A stretch of DNA of 64,000 nucleotides. It comes from Bacteroides sp. (lineage in GTDB: Bacteria; Bacteroidota; Bacteroidia; Bacteroidales; Muribaculaceae). The notes beneath the pieces were generated by a model that was given only the letters and a program-made list of their open reading frames with translations, had not been told where the DNA came from and did no database searches. Position numbers and translations under genes: made by a program. Within the stretch, counting starts at the first letter, position 1. Every line of letters starts with the position of its first letter. Below are positions 8,290 to 17,940 of this stretch, one piece after another. Location of the stretch: contig JAAVDX010000024.1 of the NCBI GenBank assembly GCA_014801585.1, forward strand, positions 37,221-101,220, in the 5' to 3' direction.

Positions 8290-11200
8290 ATGAACCAACA
8301 ATTTACCATATTTAACCAACGAGGGGGAAGGGCTTTATCCCTTCTCCTTTGTTTTTTCCTGAGTGCGCTATTCTGCCCCTCAGGCATGGCGGGGTTGCTC
8401 GCGTCTTCGGCAACCTCTGCTATGACAGCGTCTAAAACAGTGACGAAAACAGCCGGAAGTAAATCGGCTAAAGGAAAGTCTTCCGGCGGGAAAGCTGTTT
8501 CTACTACTCCAAAGTCAACTTTCCTTAATCCGGATTTCGCTTTTCCCGATGATGTTCGTCGCGATGCTTCCCCGGCTTTCACTAAGGGTCTTAAAACGAA
8601 TGACCCGGTGATGGCTCTTAATGCTGCTATGCAACTCGCAGTGGCTGATAGGTTGACAAGCCGCGACAGCATCGGATCTGTAATCAGTCGTTACGACCGG
8701 GTTGCGGCTGCATTTGGCCAGCCTTGGCGTTCGCTCGCATTGATTCTGAAGGCTCGTCAGCTCAATGATGTCTACAGATCTTCTGCATGGCAGTTCAATC
8801 AGAGAGTTTTGCCGCTTGATTCCCTGAGCGATGAACCGATGCTTTGGAGCGGTGCGCAGTTCCGCCAATGCATAGGTCAGACGGTTAGAGAAGTCATGAG
8901 TGCGCAAAATTCTCTCCAGTCCATGTCGCTCTCTACTATTTCGGCTTTGCTGACCGACAGTGAGGACGCTGAAAAGGCGGGGTTCTCAGTTTTTGATTTC
9001 GCTACATATCAGTGTATAGGGTTGGCTTCGACTGAATCCGTTAATCAATCGATTCCCTTCCGCAGGATTGATGGCTCGGGCGAAGGTGGTTCTAATGAAT
9101 CTGAGGATGTTGTTGAAGCCGGTCTTAGTAATATGGCATTGATAGATGCTCTCATCCTCTCTGATCAGCAGAGGGGCGATTCAGCCGCGCTTGCACTCCT
9201 GCAGGCTCGCTTGAAAAAGGCGTCGATGATGTCGGATGATTACTCTGAATCTGATAAGGATGGTTTTGTCAGCGGTTATGCCAAGCATCTGCTCGATATT
9301 TATCCTGAAGGCTCTGTACTCCGCCCCATATTGATCAGCCGTCTTTATCAGATGGGTAAGTTCCGGACTGATAATCTGTCAAACCGCCGCGCGCTCTATG
9401 CTCTTCTCGGAACAACAGTGGCTTCGACATCCGATGAATCGCAGCGCAAACTTCTGGAGGGTATTCGTGCCCAACTGATGATCCCTTCTTACACACTCTC
9501 CACTCCTTATCAGTGGCTGACCTCCCGGAAGGGTGAAGTGGCAATGAATCTGAAGAATGTAAAAAACGGTTATCTTTTGCTCATGCCTATCTCTCCCTCT
9601 CAGGCGGAGGGTGAGGCCGGTGATAAACTGATGATTTCTACTTTGCGTCCGAGCGGACCGATAAAGATTCTTGCAAGCTGGCTCAATACTCTTCCTCAGC
9701 CGACGGAAGTCTTGGATACCGTCGCCGTAGGTCCGCTTCCGGCCGGATACTACGCTTTAGTATTGTCGGAAACTCAGGCTCTCAGCGGTGTTAGCCCGGC
9801 TATCAGTAAGTCGCGACCCGATATAATTTTGGTGAGCGATCTTAATGCATTTTCATCCGACGCCTCCTCCCGAAGCGATGACAAGAAGGAGGTTGCCAAG
9901 TATCTTTATGTGACCGAAGCCACCAACAATGCTCCGGTCACCGGAGCGAAAGTCAATTTTACCTCTACCGTTTATCGTCAGACCGGTAAGACATCTTCTG
10001 CCGTCACTGATAAGGATGGTAAGGTATTGTTGCCGTTTGAATCGTGTCGCGCTGTCATCACTCGTGGCTCCGACCGCCTGACGTGGAATGGTGCTCGCGG
10101 TTATGTCCCTTCGTTGGAGAAAGGGCAGACTCAGGCTTCAATACTTACCGACTTGGCTCTCTACCATCCGGGAGATTCCATTCAGGCAGTCGTAGTCTTG
10201 AGCAGATGTGAGGATAATCTTCTGTCGGTTGCCCCGGATAGAAAGTTCTCGCTGCTTCTGCGGGATGCCAATTATCAGCAGGTCGACAGTGTGGCTCTTT
10301 GTAGCGATCGTCTCGGGCGCGCTGTCGGAGCGTTGCATATCCCCGCTGACGGCCTGACCGGGCAGTTTACTCTGCAGGCTATATCTGAGGATAAGTATCT
10401 TGGTAATGCCTGGGTCAATGTGGCCGATTATAAAGCCCCTTCTTTCCGCGTCTCCCTCGATTCCCCCGAAGTTGTCGCCAACGATTCTGCCGGCGAAGGG
10501 GATATTATTCGTCTCTCGGGTCTTGTAGGATCTTACTCGGGTGTGCCCCTGGCTAATGCCACGGTTGATCTGTCGATCGATTATCAGCCGTGGTGGCGCC
10601 CTTGGATGTGGAGCGGAAGTAATGCCTCCGGTTCTTATGCCACTTCAGCTGTGACTGATTCTAAAGGCTGTTTCAGTGTCGAACTCTCCCTCCCCGTCGA
10701 GGATGTGGAGCGTTATCGTTTCGGCATATTCTCTGCGAAAGCGACAGCTACCGCTGAATCCGGTGAGACTCAGACCTCCGAACCCCGGCGGTTTGCGATA
10801 GGGGAGGGCTACTCTTTGGAATATGCCGGTCCGGCAGATATCGAAGTCGTCGGTAAGGAGGTTAAGCTGCCGGCTCGTGTAATGGATATTACCGGTCAAA
10901 GTGTAGAGCGTAAGGTAAGTTATGCTCTCGCACGTATCTCAACTTCGACCCAACAGCCGGATTTCTCACGTTCTGACTTGAAGGGTGAGGCAACTCTGCC
11001 CGGCATCTCCGTCCCGGCTTCCCGACTCCCGTCCGGAATGTATATGCTGCGTGTCGTTCTCGATAAGGCGGCTAAAATATCCGGTGAAGGTGAGACTGCC
11101 GTGTGGCGCCCGGATACACTTGTTCAGCAGATTATCGTGACGAGAGCCGATGATGTCCGTCCCCCGATGGAGACTGCGCTATGGGTGCCTCAATCCTCCT

Positions 11201-14200
11201 GTTATGCCCGTCCCGGTGAGTCGAAAGTTGACATTACCGTCGGTACTTCTTACTCCGACAATTACATATATTGTCAGGTCGTAGGTAAAGATGGCACGCT
11301 GCGTCGGGAGTGGTTACGCCCCGAGGGTAAGAATATGGTAGTAAAGGTCGACGCTCCTAAAGATGGTGAGATTGTTCGTCTTTATTTTGAAGGTTGTCAC
11401 GACCTCGAATGTTCTCGTCAGACAGTCACTGTCTATCCTCCTTCTCAGAGTCGGTCGACTCTCTTCAGGGTTGATACCTTCCGCGACCGCATAGCTCCGG
11501 GAGAGACGGAAACGTGGCGTTTCCGTCTGATGTCAGGCTGGTCTGATAAGTCGGTTAAGAGCAGCAATTCCCCGGAAAGTAATGCCTTGGATAATCTTCC
11601 CGCTTCATCTTTCGTGGCCGACGGAGCTGTAATAGCCGTTCTCTCCAATCAGGCTCTGGATGCTATCGCCCCGTTCAGTTGGGATTTCAATCCGCGCTCT
11701 CTGATAAATTATTCTACTGTCGGAGGTATTGAATCCCCCTGGACACGCAATATTTATTCAGGTAATAATCTTGCAGCCGGAGTTAAGCTCAATTGGTCTG
11801 CAGTCCGTTTTACCTACCCTCAGTTCCGTTATGATGATCCTATGTCCAATGGTCGGATTTACATCCGCGGCCGCGGCGCTACCTATCGTTCGCTGGCTAC
11901 TGCCACTCCCGGTGTGGCAGTCTCGGAAGTCAGGGATCAGGTGGCTTATAAAATGGCGTCCCCCGATAGAGTGTATGAAGAAAGTGCGGAAGTAGCATTG
12001 ACCGGTGGGGTAGTAAATATGGTTATGAAGAAGGAATCGGCTGATGATATGGTCCTTGAGGAAAGTGGTGTCACTGCCGACTCCGGCTCGGGTGTAGCGG
12101 ATGACTCCTCTTCGGATGCTATTGATATGCGGTCGATGGAGATGCCGTTGGCTTTCTTTAAGCCGCTGCTTTCAACTGATAGTGAGGGTTATGTAAATAT
12201 TGATTTTACTGTTCCCAACTTCAATACCACTTGGAATCTGCAGCTTCTGGGTTACGATAAAAATCTTAATTCCGCCCTGCTGCGTGAGTCCGCTGTGGCG
12301 TCCAAACCGGTAATGATTTCAACCGCAATGCCGCGATTCCTCGCAACAGATGATAAGGCTACAATATCGGCTACTGTATTCAACAATACGGATTCTGACC
12401 TTGATATCGACGCGCAGATAGATATCCTCAATCTCGCTACCGGTGAATCCATTGCCTTTGAATCTACCGGCAATCGCCGCTTGGCTGCCAATTCCTCTGC
12501 TGTGGCTACGATTAGTTTCTTAGTGCCTTCCGATATGTCGCAGATAGGTGTCCGTGCAGTCGCCCGTTCTGAAAAGGGTAGCGATGGCGAGCAGGGGGCA
12601 GTCCTCATTCTTCCGTCGTCAACTCCCGTGACCGATGCCACTACTTTCTATCTTCGCCCCGGATGTGAGGAACAGACGGTACGTCTTCCGAAGATGAATC
12701 CTGCGGCAAAACTGACTCTGAATTTCTGTAATAATCCGGAGTGGTTTGTTCTGACTTCGCTCTCCGGACTTCTCCAACCTGATTCTGAATCGGCTCTGGT
12801 GCAGGCCGTGGCGCTATATTCGAATTCTATAGCTTCGGGTCTGCTCAGAAGCAATGACCGACTGAAAGAGGGTCTTCGTAAAATGTTGGAATCCGACTCT
12901 GAAGCACTCACGTCGCCTCTTAAGCAGAATGAATATCTGAAACTCGCTGCTCTCGGGTCGACTCCTTGGGTTAACAATGCAGAGTCTGAGACTGCGCGTC
13001 TGCAAAGCCTCTCCTCGCTGCTTGATAATAAGTCGATCGACGAATCTCTGCAAAAACGGATCTCAGGATTGGAAAAGACCCGTAATGCTGATGGCTCATG
13101 GAGCTGGATGAAAGGTATGCCGGGTTCGGAGTGGATCACGCGTCAGGTAGTATCCTGTCTCGGTCAGTTGCGAATGTCCGGTTATCTCCCCTCCGACAAG
13201 CGTCTCAGATCTATGCTGTCCGGCGGTGTGAAATACATGGATTCGGAAGAATCGAAGTCATATAATGAGATTGTGAGGAAGCAAAAGGGTGAGTATCCTC
13301 TTTCTTCCGAGATCTCATATCTCTTCGATCGCTCTAATGCCTCCGACTCCAAGCCCTCCGGAACGATAGCGGAGATGGAACGCGATATGCTTCGTCGTCT
13401 CCCCGAAGAATGGCGCGGTCTTTCTCTGATGGATAAAGCTACTGCGGCAATCTTGCTCAATCGTATAGGTCGCGATGCCGACAAGGCTCTTGCCCGGATG
13501 ATTCTCGAATCTGTACGCCAGTTTGCGACATACACTCCCGATAAGGGAATGTGGTTCGACAATGCCGGTGGTGCGTATAGCCGGATATCTCCTTCTCCGC
13601 TGATGCTCACATCACGTTGTCTTGACGCATTCCGCGAAGTAGAACCTGAAAATAATTCGATTTCCGGATTGGAACAGTATCTTATCCTTTCTCGACAGAC
13701 GCAGGATTGGAATCTCGAACTCGGGCAGGCGGGAGTCGCTACTGTTGTCAATTCCATCCTTTCCAGTGAAAAATCTCTCGGTTCTGAGAGCAGTTCTGCA
13801 TCCGATGCAGCCTTCGGAAATGATGTCGATAATAGTCTTACGATAACCCTTGACGGTCGGGAACTCCGTCTGCCGGATGATCCCGCCAATCTCCCCGGCA
13901 ACTTCTATGTAAATATCGATCCGGTCAATGGGGAGGAGTCGGTTCTGACGATCCATCGCCACGGCCGTACTCCGGCCTGGGGTGGGGTAGTCAGTCAGTA
14001 TGTTGCTCCGATTCAGGATGTGAGAGCTCATGAAGTCCCGCAGCTGAAGGTTGAGAAAGCGTTGCTCCCGGTCGCAGTCGGTGAGGGTGGTAAGACGGCT
14101 TCAAAAGATGCGACAACGTTTAAGAAAGGTGATCGCGTAAGAGTCACTTTGACTCTTACTGCCGATCGTGAACTCGATTATCTCCTGCTTACCGATCGCC

Positions 14201-14454
14201 TCGGTGCGTGGATGCAACCTGCCGACCAACTTACCGAATATATTTCGCAAGATGGATTGTGGATGCTTCGCGAGACTCGTACGGCTGACGTCAATTTCTA
14301 TATCACCCGTCTTCCGAAAGGCAAATATGTTATCTCCTATGAGGTAAATGCTGCCCGCGACGGGGAGTATTCTAATGGAATAGCCGCTGCTCAAAGTCAA
14401 TATTATCCGTTGATTACTGCCCACTCTGCCGGACGGATAATCAACGTACGGTAA
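8290..14454 (+). CDS. Alpha-2-macroglobulin family protein (large periplasmic/outer-membrane protein)
   Basis: A 2054-residue exported protein with a hydrophobic signal at about 14-35. A low-complexity Ser/Lys linker, a helical N-terminal region and repeated macroglobulin beta-domains follow (for example KYLYVTEATNNAPVTGAKV and LALYHPGDSIQAVVVL). Next come a bait-like region (about 1120-1290), the A2M/MG7-like core (ALLRESAVASKPVMISTAMP), an alpha-toroid domain and a C-terminal receptor-binding-like domain (about 1900-2054). Family knowledge: bacterial A2Ms trap proteases in the periplasm. The segment that should carry the CxEQ thioester reads QPDSESALVQAVAL after NNPEWFVLTSLSGLL, so the reactive Cys and Gln look lost. 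Context implies induction with the sigma/Spy group. Confidence 0.85.
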   Translation: MNQQFTIFNQRGGRALSLLLCFFLSALFCPSGMAGLLASSATSAMTASKTVTKTAGSKSAKGKSSGGKAVSTTPKSTFLNPDFAFPDDVRRDASPAFTKGLKTNDPVMALNAAMQLAVADRLTSRDSIGSVISRYDRVAAAFGQPWRSLALILKARQLNDVYRSSAWQFNQRVLPLDSLSDEPMLWSGAQFRQCIGQTVREVMSAQNSLQSMSLSTISALLTDSEDAEKAGFSVFDFATYQCIGLASTESVNQSIPFRRIDGSGEGGSNESEDVVEAGLSNMALIDALILSDQQRGDSAALALLQARLKKASMMSDDYSESDKDGFVSGYAKHLLDIYPEGSVLRPILISRLYQMGKFRTDNLSNRRALYALLGTTVASTSDESQRKLLEGIRAQLMIPSYTLSTPYQWLTSRKGEVAMNLKNVKNGYLLLMPISPSQAEGEAGDKLMISTLRPSGPIKILASWLNTLPQPTEVLDTVAVGPLPAGYYALVLSETQALSGVSPAISKSRPDIILVSDLNAFSSDASSRSDDKKEVAKYLYVTEATNNAPVTGAKVNFTSTVYRQTGKTSSAVTDKDGKVLLPFESCRAVITRGSDRLTWNGARGYVPSLEKGQTQASILTDLALYHPGDSIQAVVVLSRCEDNLLSVAPDRKFSLLLRDANYQQVDSVALCSDRLGRAVGALHIPADGLTGQFTLQAISEDKYLGNAWVNVADYKAPSFRVSLDSPEVVANDSAGEGDIIRLSGLVGSYSGVPLANATVDLSIDYQPWWRPWMWSGSNASGSYATSAVTDSKGCFSVELSLPVEDVERYRFGIFSAKATATAESGETQTSEPRRFAIGEGYSLEYAGPADIEVVGKEVKLPARVMDITGQSVERKVSYALARISTSTQQPDFSRSDLKGEATLPGISVPASRLPSGMYMLRVVLDKAAKISGEGETAVWRPDTLVQQIIVTRADDVRPPMETALWVPQSSCYARPGESKVDITVGTSYSDNYIYCQVVGKDGTLRREWLRPEGKNMVVKVDAPKDGEIVRLYFEGCHDLECSRQTVTVYPPSQSRSTLFRVDTFRDRIAPGETETWRFRLMSGWSDKSVKSSNSPESNALDNLPASSFVADGAVIAVLSNQALDAIAPFSWDFNPRSLINYSTVGGIESPWTRNIYSGNNLAAGVKLNWSAVRFTYPQFRYDDPMSNGRIYIRGRGATYRSLATATPGVAVSEVRDQVAYKMASPDRVYEESAEVALTGGVVNMVMKKESADDMVLEESGVTADSGSGVADDSSSDAIDMRSMEMPLAFFKPLLSTDSEGYVNIDFTVPNFNTTWNLQLLGYDKNLNSALLRESAVASKPVMISTAMPRFLATDDKATISATVFNNTDSDLDIDAQIDILNLATGESIAFESTGNRRLAANSSAVATISFLVPSDMSQIGVRAVARSEKGSDGEQGAVLILPSSTPVTDATTFYLRPGCEEQTVRLPKMNPAAKLTLNFCNNPEWFVLTSLSGLLQPDSESALVQAVALYSNSIASGLLRSNDRLKEGLRKMLESDSEALTSPLKQNEYLKLAALGSTPWVNNAESETARLQSLSSLLDNKSIDESLQKRISGLEKTRNADGSWSWMKGMPGSEWITRQVVSCLGQLRMSGYLPSDKRLRSMLSGGVKYMDSEESKSYNEIVRKQKGEYPLSSEISYLFDRSNASDSKPSGTIAEMERDMLRRLPEEWRGLSLMDKATAAILLNRIGRDADKALARMILESVRQFATYTPDKGMWFDNAGGAYSRISPSPLMLTSRCLDAFREVEPENNSISGLEQYLILSRQTQDWNLELGQAGVATVVNSILSSEKSLGSESSSASDAAFGNDVDNSLTITLDGRELRLPDDPANLPGNFYVNIDPVNGEESVLTIHRHGRTPAWGGVVSQYVAPIQDVRAHEVPQLKVEKALLPVAVGEGGKTASKDATTFKKGDRVRVTLTLTADRELDYLLLTDRLGAWMQPADQLTEYISQDGLWMLRETRTADVNFYITRLPKGKYVISYEVNAARDGEYSNGIAAAQSQYYPLITAHSAGRIINVR

Positions 14455-14565
14455 ACTTCGTTATCCCGATAATCTCTCCGCAGGTTGCCGCCTCGGTGAG
14501 AATTATCATCTGTCAATATCAAAAAATTGCCGCTTTATTTGGGAAAATGAAAAATTTTAATTTAT

Positions 14566-14595
14566 TTTGCCGAATAGAGCGGCAGTTTATATTTG
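14566..14595 (+). promoter_or_regulatory. Bacteroidota-type promoter for the Omp28-like gene
   Basis: TTTG at 14566-14569, an 18-bp spacer and TATATTTG at 14588-14595 match the -33/-7 consensus. The pair is flanked by an inverted repeat TGCCGCT/AGCGGCA that could act as an operator or as the terminator of the preceding gene. Confidence 0.7.
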
Positions 14596-14678
14596 TTAAT
14601 TGTTGGCTTGAAACCTCCTGATTCGAAAATCACTTCGATAAATTTTATAAACAACCATATTTTACTTAATTCAACCAA

Positions 14679-16739
14679 ATGAAAAAGATTCTACTCACTC
14701 TGGCTGTAGCCTCAATGTCGCTTGCGGCATCGGCTTACACTCTGGAGGCTCCCGATTTCTTTGAGGAGAATTTCGTCAACATGGGTGACGCCGGTCTCTA
14801 TCCTTCTGACGGATGGCTCACTCTCGGTAATGGCGCGGTTCCTGCCGGTGTTACTGCCAACATGTTTGATCAAGAAGGAAAAGGTCCCTACTATACTTTC
14901 TTCGACGTAGGCACTCAGACAGTTCCAATGGCCAACACTAACTTCGTAGGTGGGGCGCAGGCTGATGAGTGGCTCATCTCTCCTGAAGTTGAGGTACCTT
15001 ATGATGCTACTACTCTTTTCTTTACCGTATACGGTTGGAATTATGCCGATAATACTCTCGGCACCGGCAGCTCCACTACTCATAACTTTAAAGTTATGGT
15101 GTCGGAAGGTGGTACTGATCGTGAGGATTTCACTCAGATTGCTGTCGGTTCTACTGCTGTCTCCATGCAGGCTGACCCTAAGGGTGATAATAAGATTGTC
15201 GCTATCAATGGTTATCAGGGTAAGAAAGTCCGTTTCGCTTTCGTAGCTACCGGCTCTAACCAAGGCCTGACCGGCTTTACTAATATCAGTTGGGGACAAT
15301 ACTCTCTCGTTGTAGATTCTAACCTTACTGCTGAATTGGCTGAGGTAGGCAAACCGATTTCTATCGACTATAATCTCAAGATGAGAGCGCCTGAGACTTG
15401 CCCGGCTCTTCATGTTGATCTCTATATCAATGGTGAAAAAGTTAAGGAGAACGACTATAAAAAGGCTTTCGGTTCCGCCACTTCTCTCACTTCCGCTATC
15501 CAGCGCGTTCAGTTCAAGAATGTCTACACTCCCACGACTGAGGAGCCGATCAACTATAAACTCGTGTTCTCTCCCGCTTTCGAAGGTGCTGTAGAGACTA
15601 TCCTTGAAGGTGGCATCGGTTTCCCGAAAGTGCAGTATAAGAATAATGTGGTAATTGAGGAAATGACCGGTACGGGTTGTGGATGGTGTCCGCGTGGTAT
15701 CGCCGCTCTCAATTACTACCACGATACGTATCCCGGCTCAGAGACTCAGGGTAAGGTCATCAATATCGGTGTCCACAATACCAACTTCGGCAATGACCCG
15801 ATGGCAATCGGCAACGAGCGTTACAACGTATCTATCGGTGAAGTCAACGGCTCTACCTCCATGCCCGGTTGTACTATGAATCGTGTGACTCGTGGCCTTG
15901 ACCCGACAAATGCACTCTCAGTTGAGGAACTCCTCGGTCAGACCTCTCACAACGAGGCTAAAATCGTAGAGGTGGCAATCCCCGAAGGTGATGAGACCTA
16001 TGATCTCTACGATCAGACTGCTACCGTGACTTTTGAAGTTAAGAACGGTTATGATTCTTCAATGCGTAATCTCAGCGCTGCAGTTGTTCTCATCGAGAAT
16101 GATGTGAAGGGTATCAACCGCGAGTATAACCAGTCAAACTATCTCGCGTCTAACTATACCAATGGTGACGCGGCATATAGAGCTTTTGTTTCGCTCGGTG
16201 CTGTCCCGGGTATGACAAAATATCTCAATGAGTTCACCGGTGCCGGCGAACTTGGTCAGGCTACAGTATCTTTCCAGAAGATGGTTTATCAGCACGTTTC
16301 TCGCGGCATCTTCCCCTCTTTCGAAGGCGTGGCTATCGGCAAGGATTGGGTATCGGATGTTCCCCAGCGTTTCTCTATCGATTTCACAATCCCCTCTACT
16401 GTCCTCGATATTAAGAACACAGAGGTAGCTGTTCTCATTATCAATGATATCGATCGTACAATTGTAGCTTCTGACGTCTTCCCCGCTTCGCAGTTTGAGG
16501 TCAATGGTATAGAAGAGGTCAATACAGATTCTGCTATCCTCATCTCCAAGCAGGGACAGAACCTCGAAGTAAGCGCAATCGACGGCAGCAAGGTAGAAGT
16601 CTACGCACTCGACGGAGTCAAGCTCGCTACATATGACGTGACCAACGGTCGCCTCAACACTCCGGCCAACTGGAACGGTCCGGTAGTAGTAAAAGTGACA
16701 AACGCAGCAGCCGTGAAGTCAGCAAAACTCCTCTTCTAA
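14679..16739 (+). CDS. Secreted Omp28-like protein with CGWC motif and type IX sorting domain
   Basis: A 686-residue secreted protein: signal peptide about 1-19 (ending SAYT), then an N-terminal choice-of-anchor/cleaved-adhesin-like jelly-roll (about 25-215, with LISPEVEVPYDATTLFFTVY). A central Omp28-like thioredoxin fold follows with CGWC at 334-337 (VIEEMTGTGCGWCPRG), and then a C-terminal ~70-residue domain (VEVYALDGVKLATYDVTNGR) like type IX secretion sorting domains. This implies export to the surface or medium, with the tail removed at the outer membrane. The CxxC suggests thiol-disulfide chemistry, but Omp28 proteins have no settled activity. The gene stands alone, with its own promoter (14566-14595) and terminator (16797-16838). 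Confidence 0.8.
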   Translation: MKKILLTLAVASMSLAASAYTLEAPDFFEENFVNMGDAGLYPSDGWLTLGNGAVPAGVTANMFDQEGKGPYYTFFDVGTQTVPMANTNFVGGAQADEWLISPEVEVPYDATTLFFTVYGWNYADNTLGTGSSTTHNFKVMVSEGGTDREDFTQIAVGSTAVSMQADPKGDNKIVAINGYQGKKVRFAFVATGSNQGLTGFTNISWGQYSLVVDSNLTAELAEVGKPISIDYNLKMRAPETCPALHVDLYINGEKVKENDYKKAFGSATSLTSAIQRVQFKNVYTPTTEEPINYKLVFSPAFEGAVETILEGGIGFPKVQYKNNVVIEEMTGTGCGWCPRGIAALNYYHDTYPGSETQGKVINIGVHNTNFGNDPMAIGNERYNVSIGEVNGSTSMPGCTMNRVTRGLDPTNALSVEELLGQTSHNEAKIVEVAIPEGDETYDLYDQTATVTFEVKNGYDSSMRNLSAAVVLIENDVKGINREYNQSNYLASNYTNGDAAYRAFVSLGAVPGMTKYLNEFTGAGELGQATVSFQKMVYQHVSRGIFPSFEGVAIGKDWVSDVPQRFSIDFTIPSTVLDIKNTEVAVLIINDIDRTIVASDVFPASQFEVNGIEEVNTDSAILISKQGQNLEVSAIDGSKVEVYALDGVKLATYDVTNGRLNTPANWNGPVVVKVTNAAAVKSAKLLF

Positions 16740-16796
16740 AACAAAGAATCCCCTTCTCTAAAGAAGAAAACTCCAATCTCAAATAAGAGAATACCC

Positions 16797-16838
16797 AAAA
16801 AGGGAGGCATGATTCAATCGAATCATGCCTCCCTTTTT
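16797..16838. terminator. 19-bp-stem bidirectional terminator
   Basis: The arms 16797-16815 and 16820-16838 are perfectly complementary around a 4-nt loop, with A-run and T-run ends. It serves the plus-strand Omp28-like gene and the convergent minus-strand rnz. Confidence 0.92.
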
Positions 16839-16870
16839 CCCTAAAAAACTTCTGTGTTATTCTGAAAATT

Positions 16871-17791
16871 CTACAATTTCGTCAGATCCGTCACCAATCC
16901 CTCCCTATTGAGAATTACATTCGGAAACACCTCACGGGCTTCATCCCGGAACCCTTCATCCGAAGGATAACGCGATGAATAATGCCCTGTCAGCAACCAT
17001 TTCGCACCGCATAGCTTAGCCATCTCGGCAGCCTGGCGTGCAGTAGAATGTCCACGTGGAGCTGCCAAGGGCAGATCCTGCTCCAGATATGTAGTCTCAT
17101 GAAACAGCAGATCAACCGGTCCGATCTCCTCAGCAAGCGATGGCTTGAAGGACGTATCAGAGATATGAGCGTATGACAGAGCCGGTGTGGCATCAGAAGT
17201 GAGTACGGAATTAGGAATAATCGCACCATCCGGTTTTACGAAGTCCATTCCCGCCTTTATATTATTAAACTGCGATGTAGGTACCCCATGAAAGTCACAC
17301 ATATCGCGTAGAAGATGACGCGGTCGCGGTGACTCCTCAAATATATATCCGAGTGTAGGCACACGATGACGCAGCTTGACAGTACGCACTTTCAGAGCAT
17401 GATTCTCAAACGCAGTCTCTCCTCCTGTAGAGGATAGCAGATTGAAATTCACCTTAAAATCAGTATAGCCTGCAAAGGCCTTCAGGATAGGGGAGAGAAT
17501 CTGCTCTCCCTCCGCAGTAGTATGTATGGTAATCTCACCTCCGGTCCCGTGAAGGTCGAGCGTACTGATCAATCCCGGCAACCCGAGAACGTGGTCGCCG
17601 TGGAGATGAGTAAGAAATATATGGCGCAGTCGCTGAAACTTAAGTCGCTGACGCATCATAGCCAACTGAGTGCCCTCACCGCAATCCACCATAAACAGAT
17701 TATTACGGAAATCCACAACAGTAGAAGATGGCTGATGCCACAGCGTCGGTTTAGCCGACCCGCATCCAAGTGTATGTATCGCGAAATCCAA
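16871..17791 (-). CDS. rnz: Ribonuclease Z
   Basis: RNase Z is a zinc-dependent beta-CASP-less endonuclease that trims tRNA 3' trailers in the cytosol. The 306-residue protein is the short form (RNase Z-S). It begins with LGCGSAKPT, has VDCGEGTQ at about 35-42 and the metal motif HLHGDH at 62-67, and has the later ligands in SDATP and TGHYSSRY. The order of motifs and the length match bacterial RNase Z. It lies 122 bp after the serine dehydratase on the same strand, separated by a very strong hairpin, so it likely has its own start. A CAAAAGTA (-7 TACTTTTG on the minus strand) at 17830-17837 is a possible -7 box without a clear -33 box. Confidence 0.95.
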   Translation of the reverse strand: MDFAIHTLGCGSAKPTLWHQPSSTVVDFRNNLFMVDCGEGTQLAMMRQRLKFQRLRHIFLTHLHGDHVLGLPGLISTLDLHGTGGEITIHTTAEGEQILSPILKAFAGYTDFKVNFNLLSSTGGETAFENHALKVRTVKLRHRVPTLGYIFEESPRPRHLLRDMCDFHGVPTSQFNNIKAGMDFVKPDGAIIPNSVLTSDATPALSYAHISDTSFKPSLAEEIGPVDLLFHETTYLEQDLPLAAPRGHSTARQAAEMAKLCGAKWLLTGHYSSRYPSDEGFRDEAREVFPNVILNREGLVTDLTKL

Positions 17792-17870
17792 TTTTTATCA
17801 GAATTCAATCAGTAATAAGCGGCCAACCCCAAAAGTAGCACCCTTATTACTTATTACTTATAATTTATTA

Positions 17871-17940
17871 CTTGCAAAAGACTACACGCAAATGTAATTG
17901 GCCTTTGGGCCAATTACATTTGCGTGTAGTCTTTTGCAAG
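17871..17940 (-). terminator. 33-bp perfect hairpin overlapping the 3' end of the serine dehydratase gene
   Basis: 17871-17903 is the exact reverse complement of 17908-17940, with a 4-nt loop (17904-17907). The right arm contains the last eight codons and the stop of the serine dehydratase gene, so the downstream arm is an inverted copy of coding sequence. Confidence 0.85.

Noticed and set aside
14679..16739. CGWC protein as a simple thioredoxin
   Set aside because: The motif lies in the middle of a 686-residue secreted protein with adhesin-like and sorting domains; the Omp28-like family fits better.
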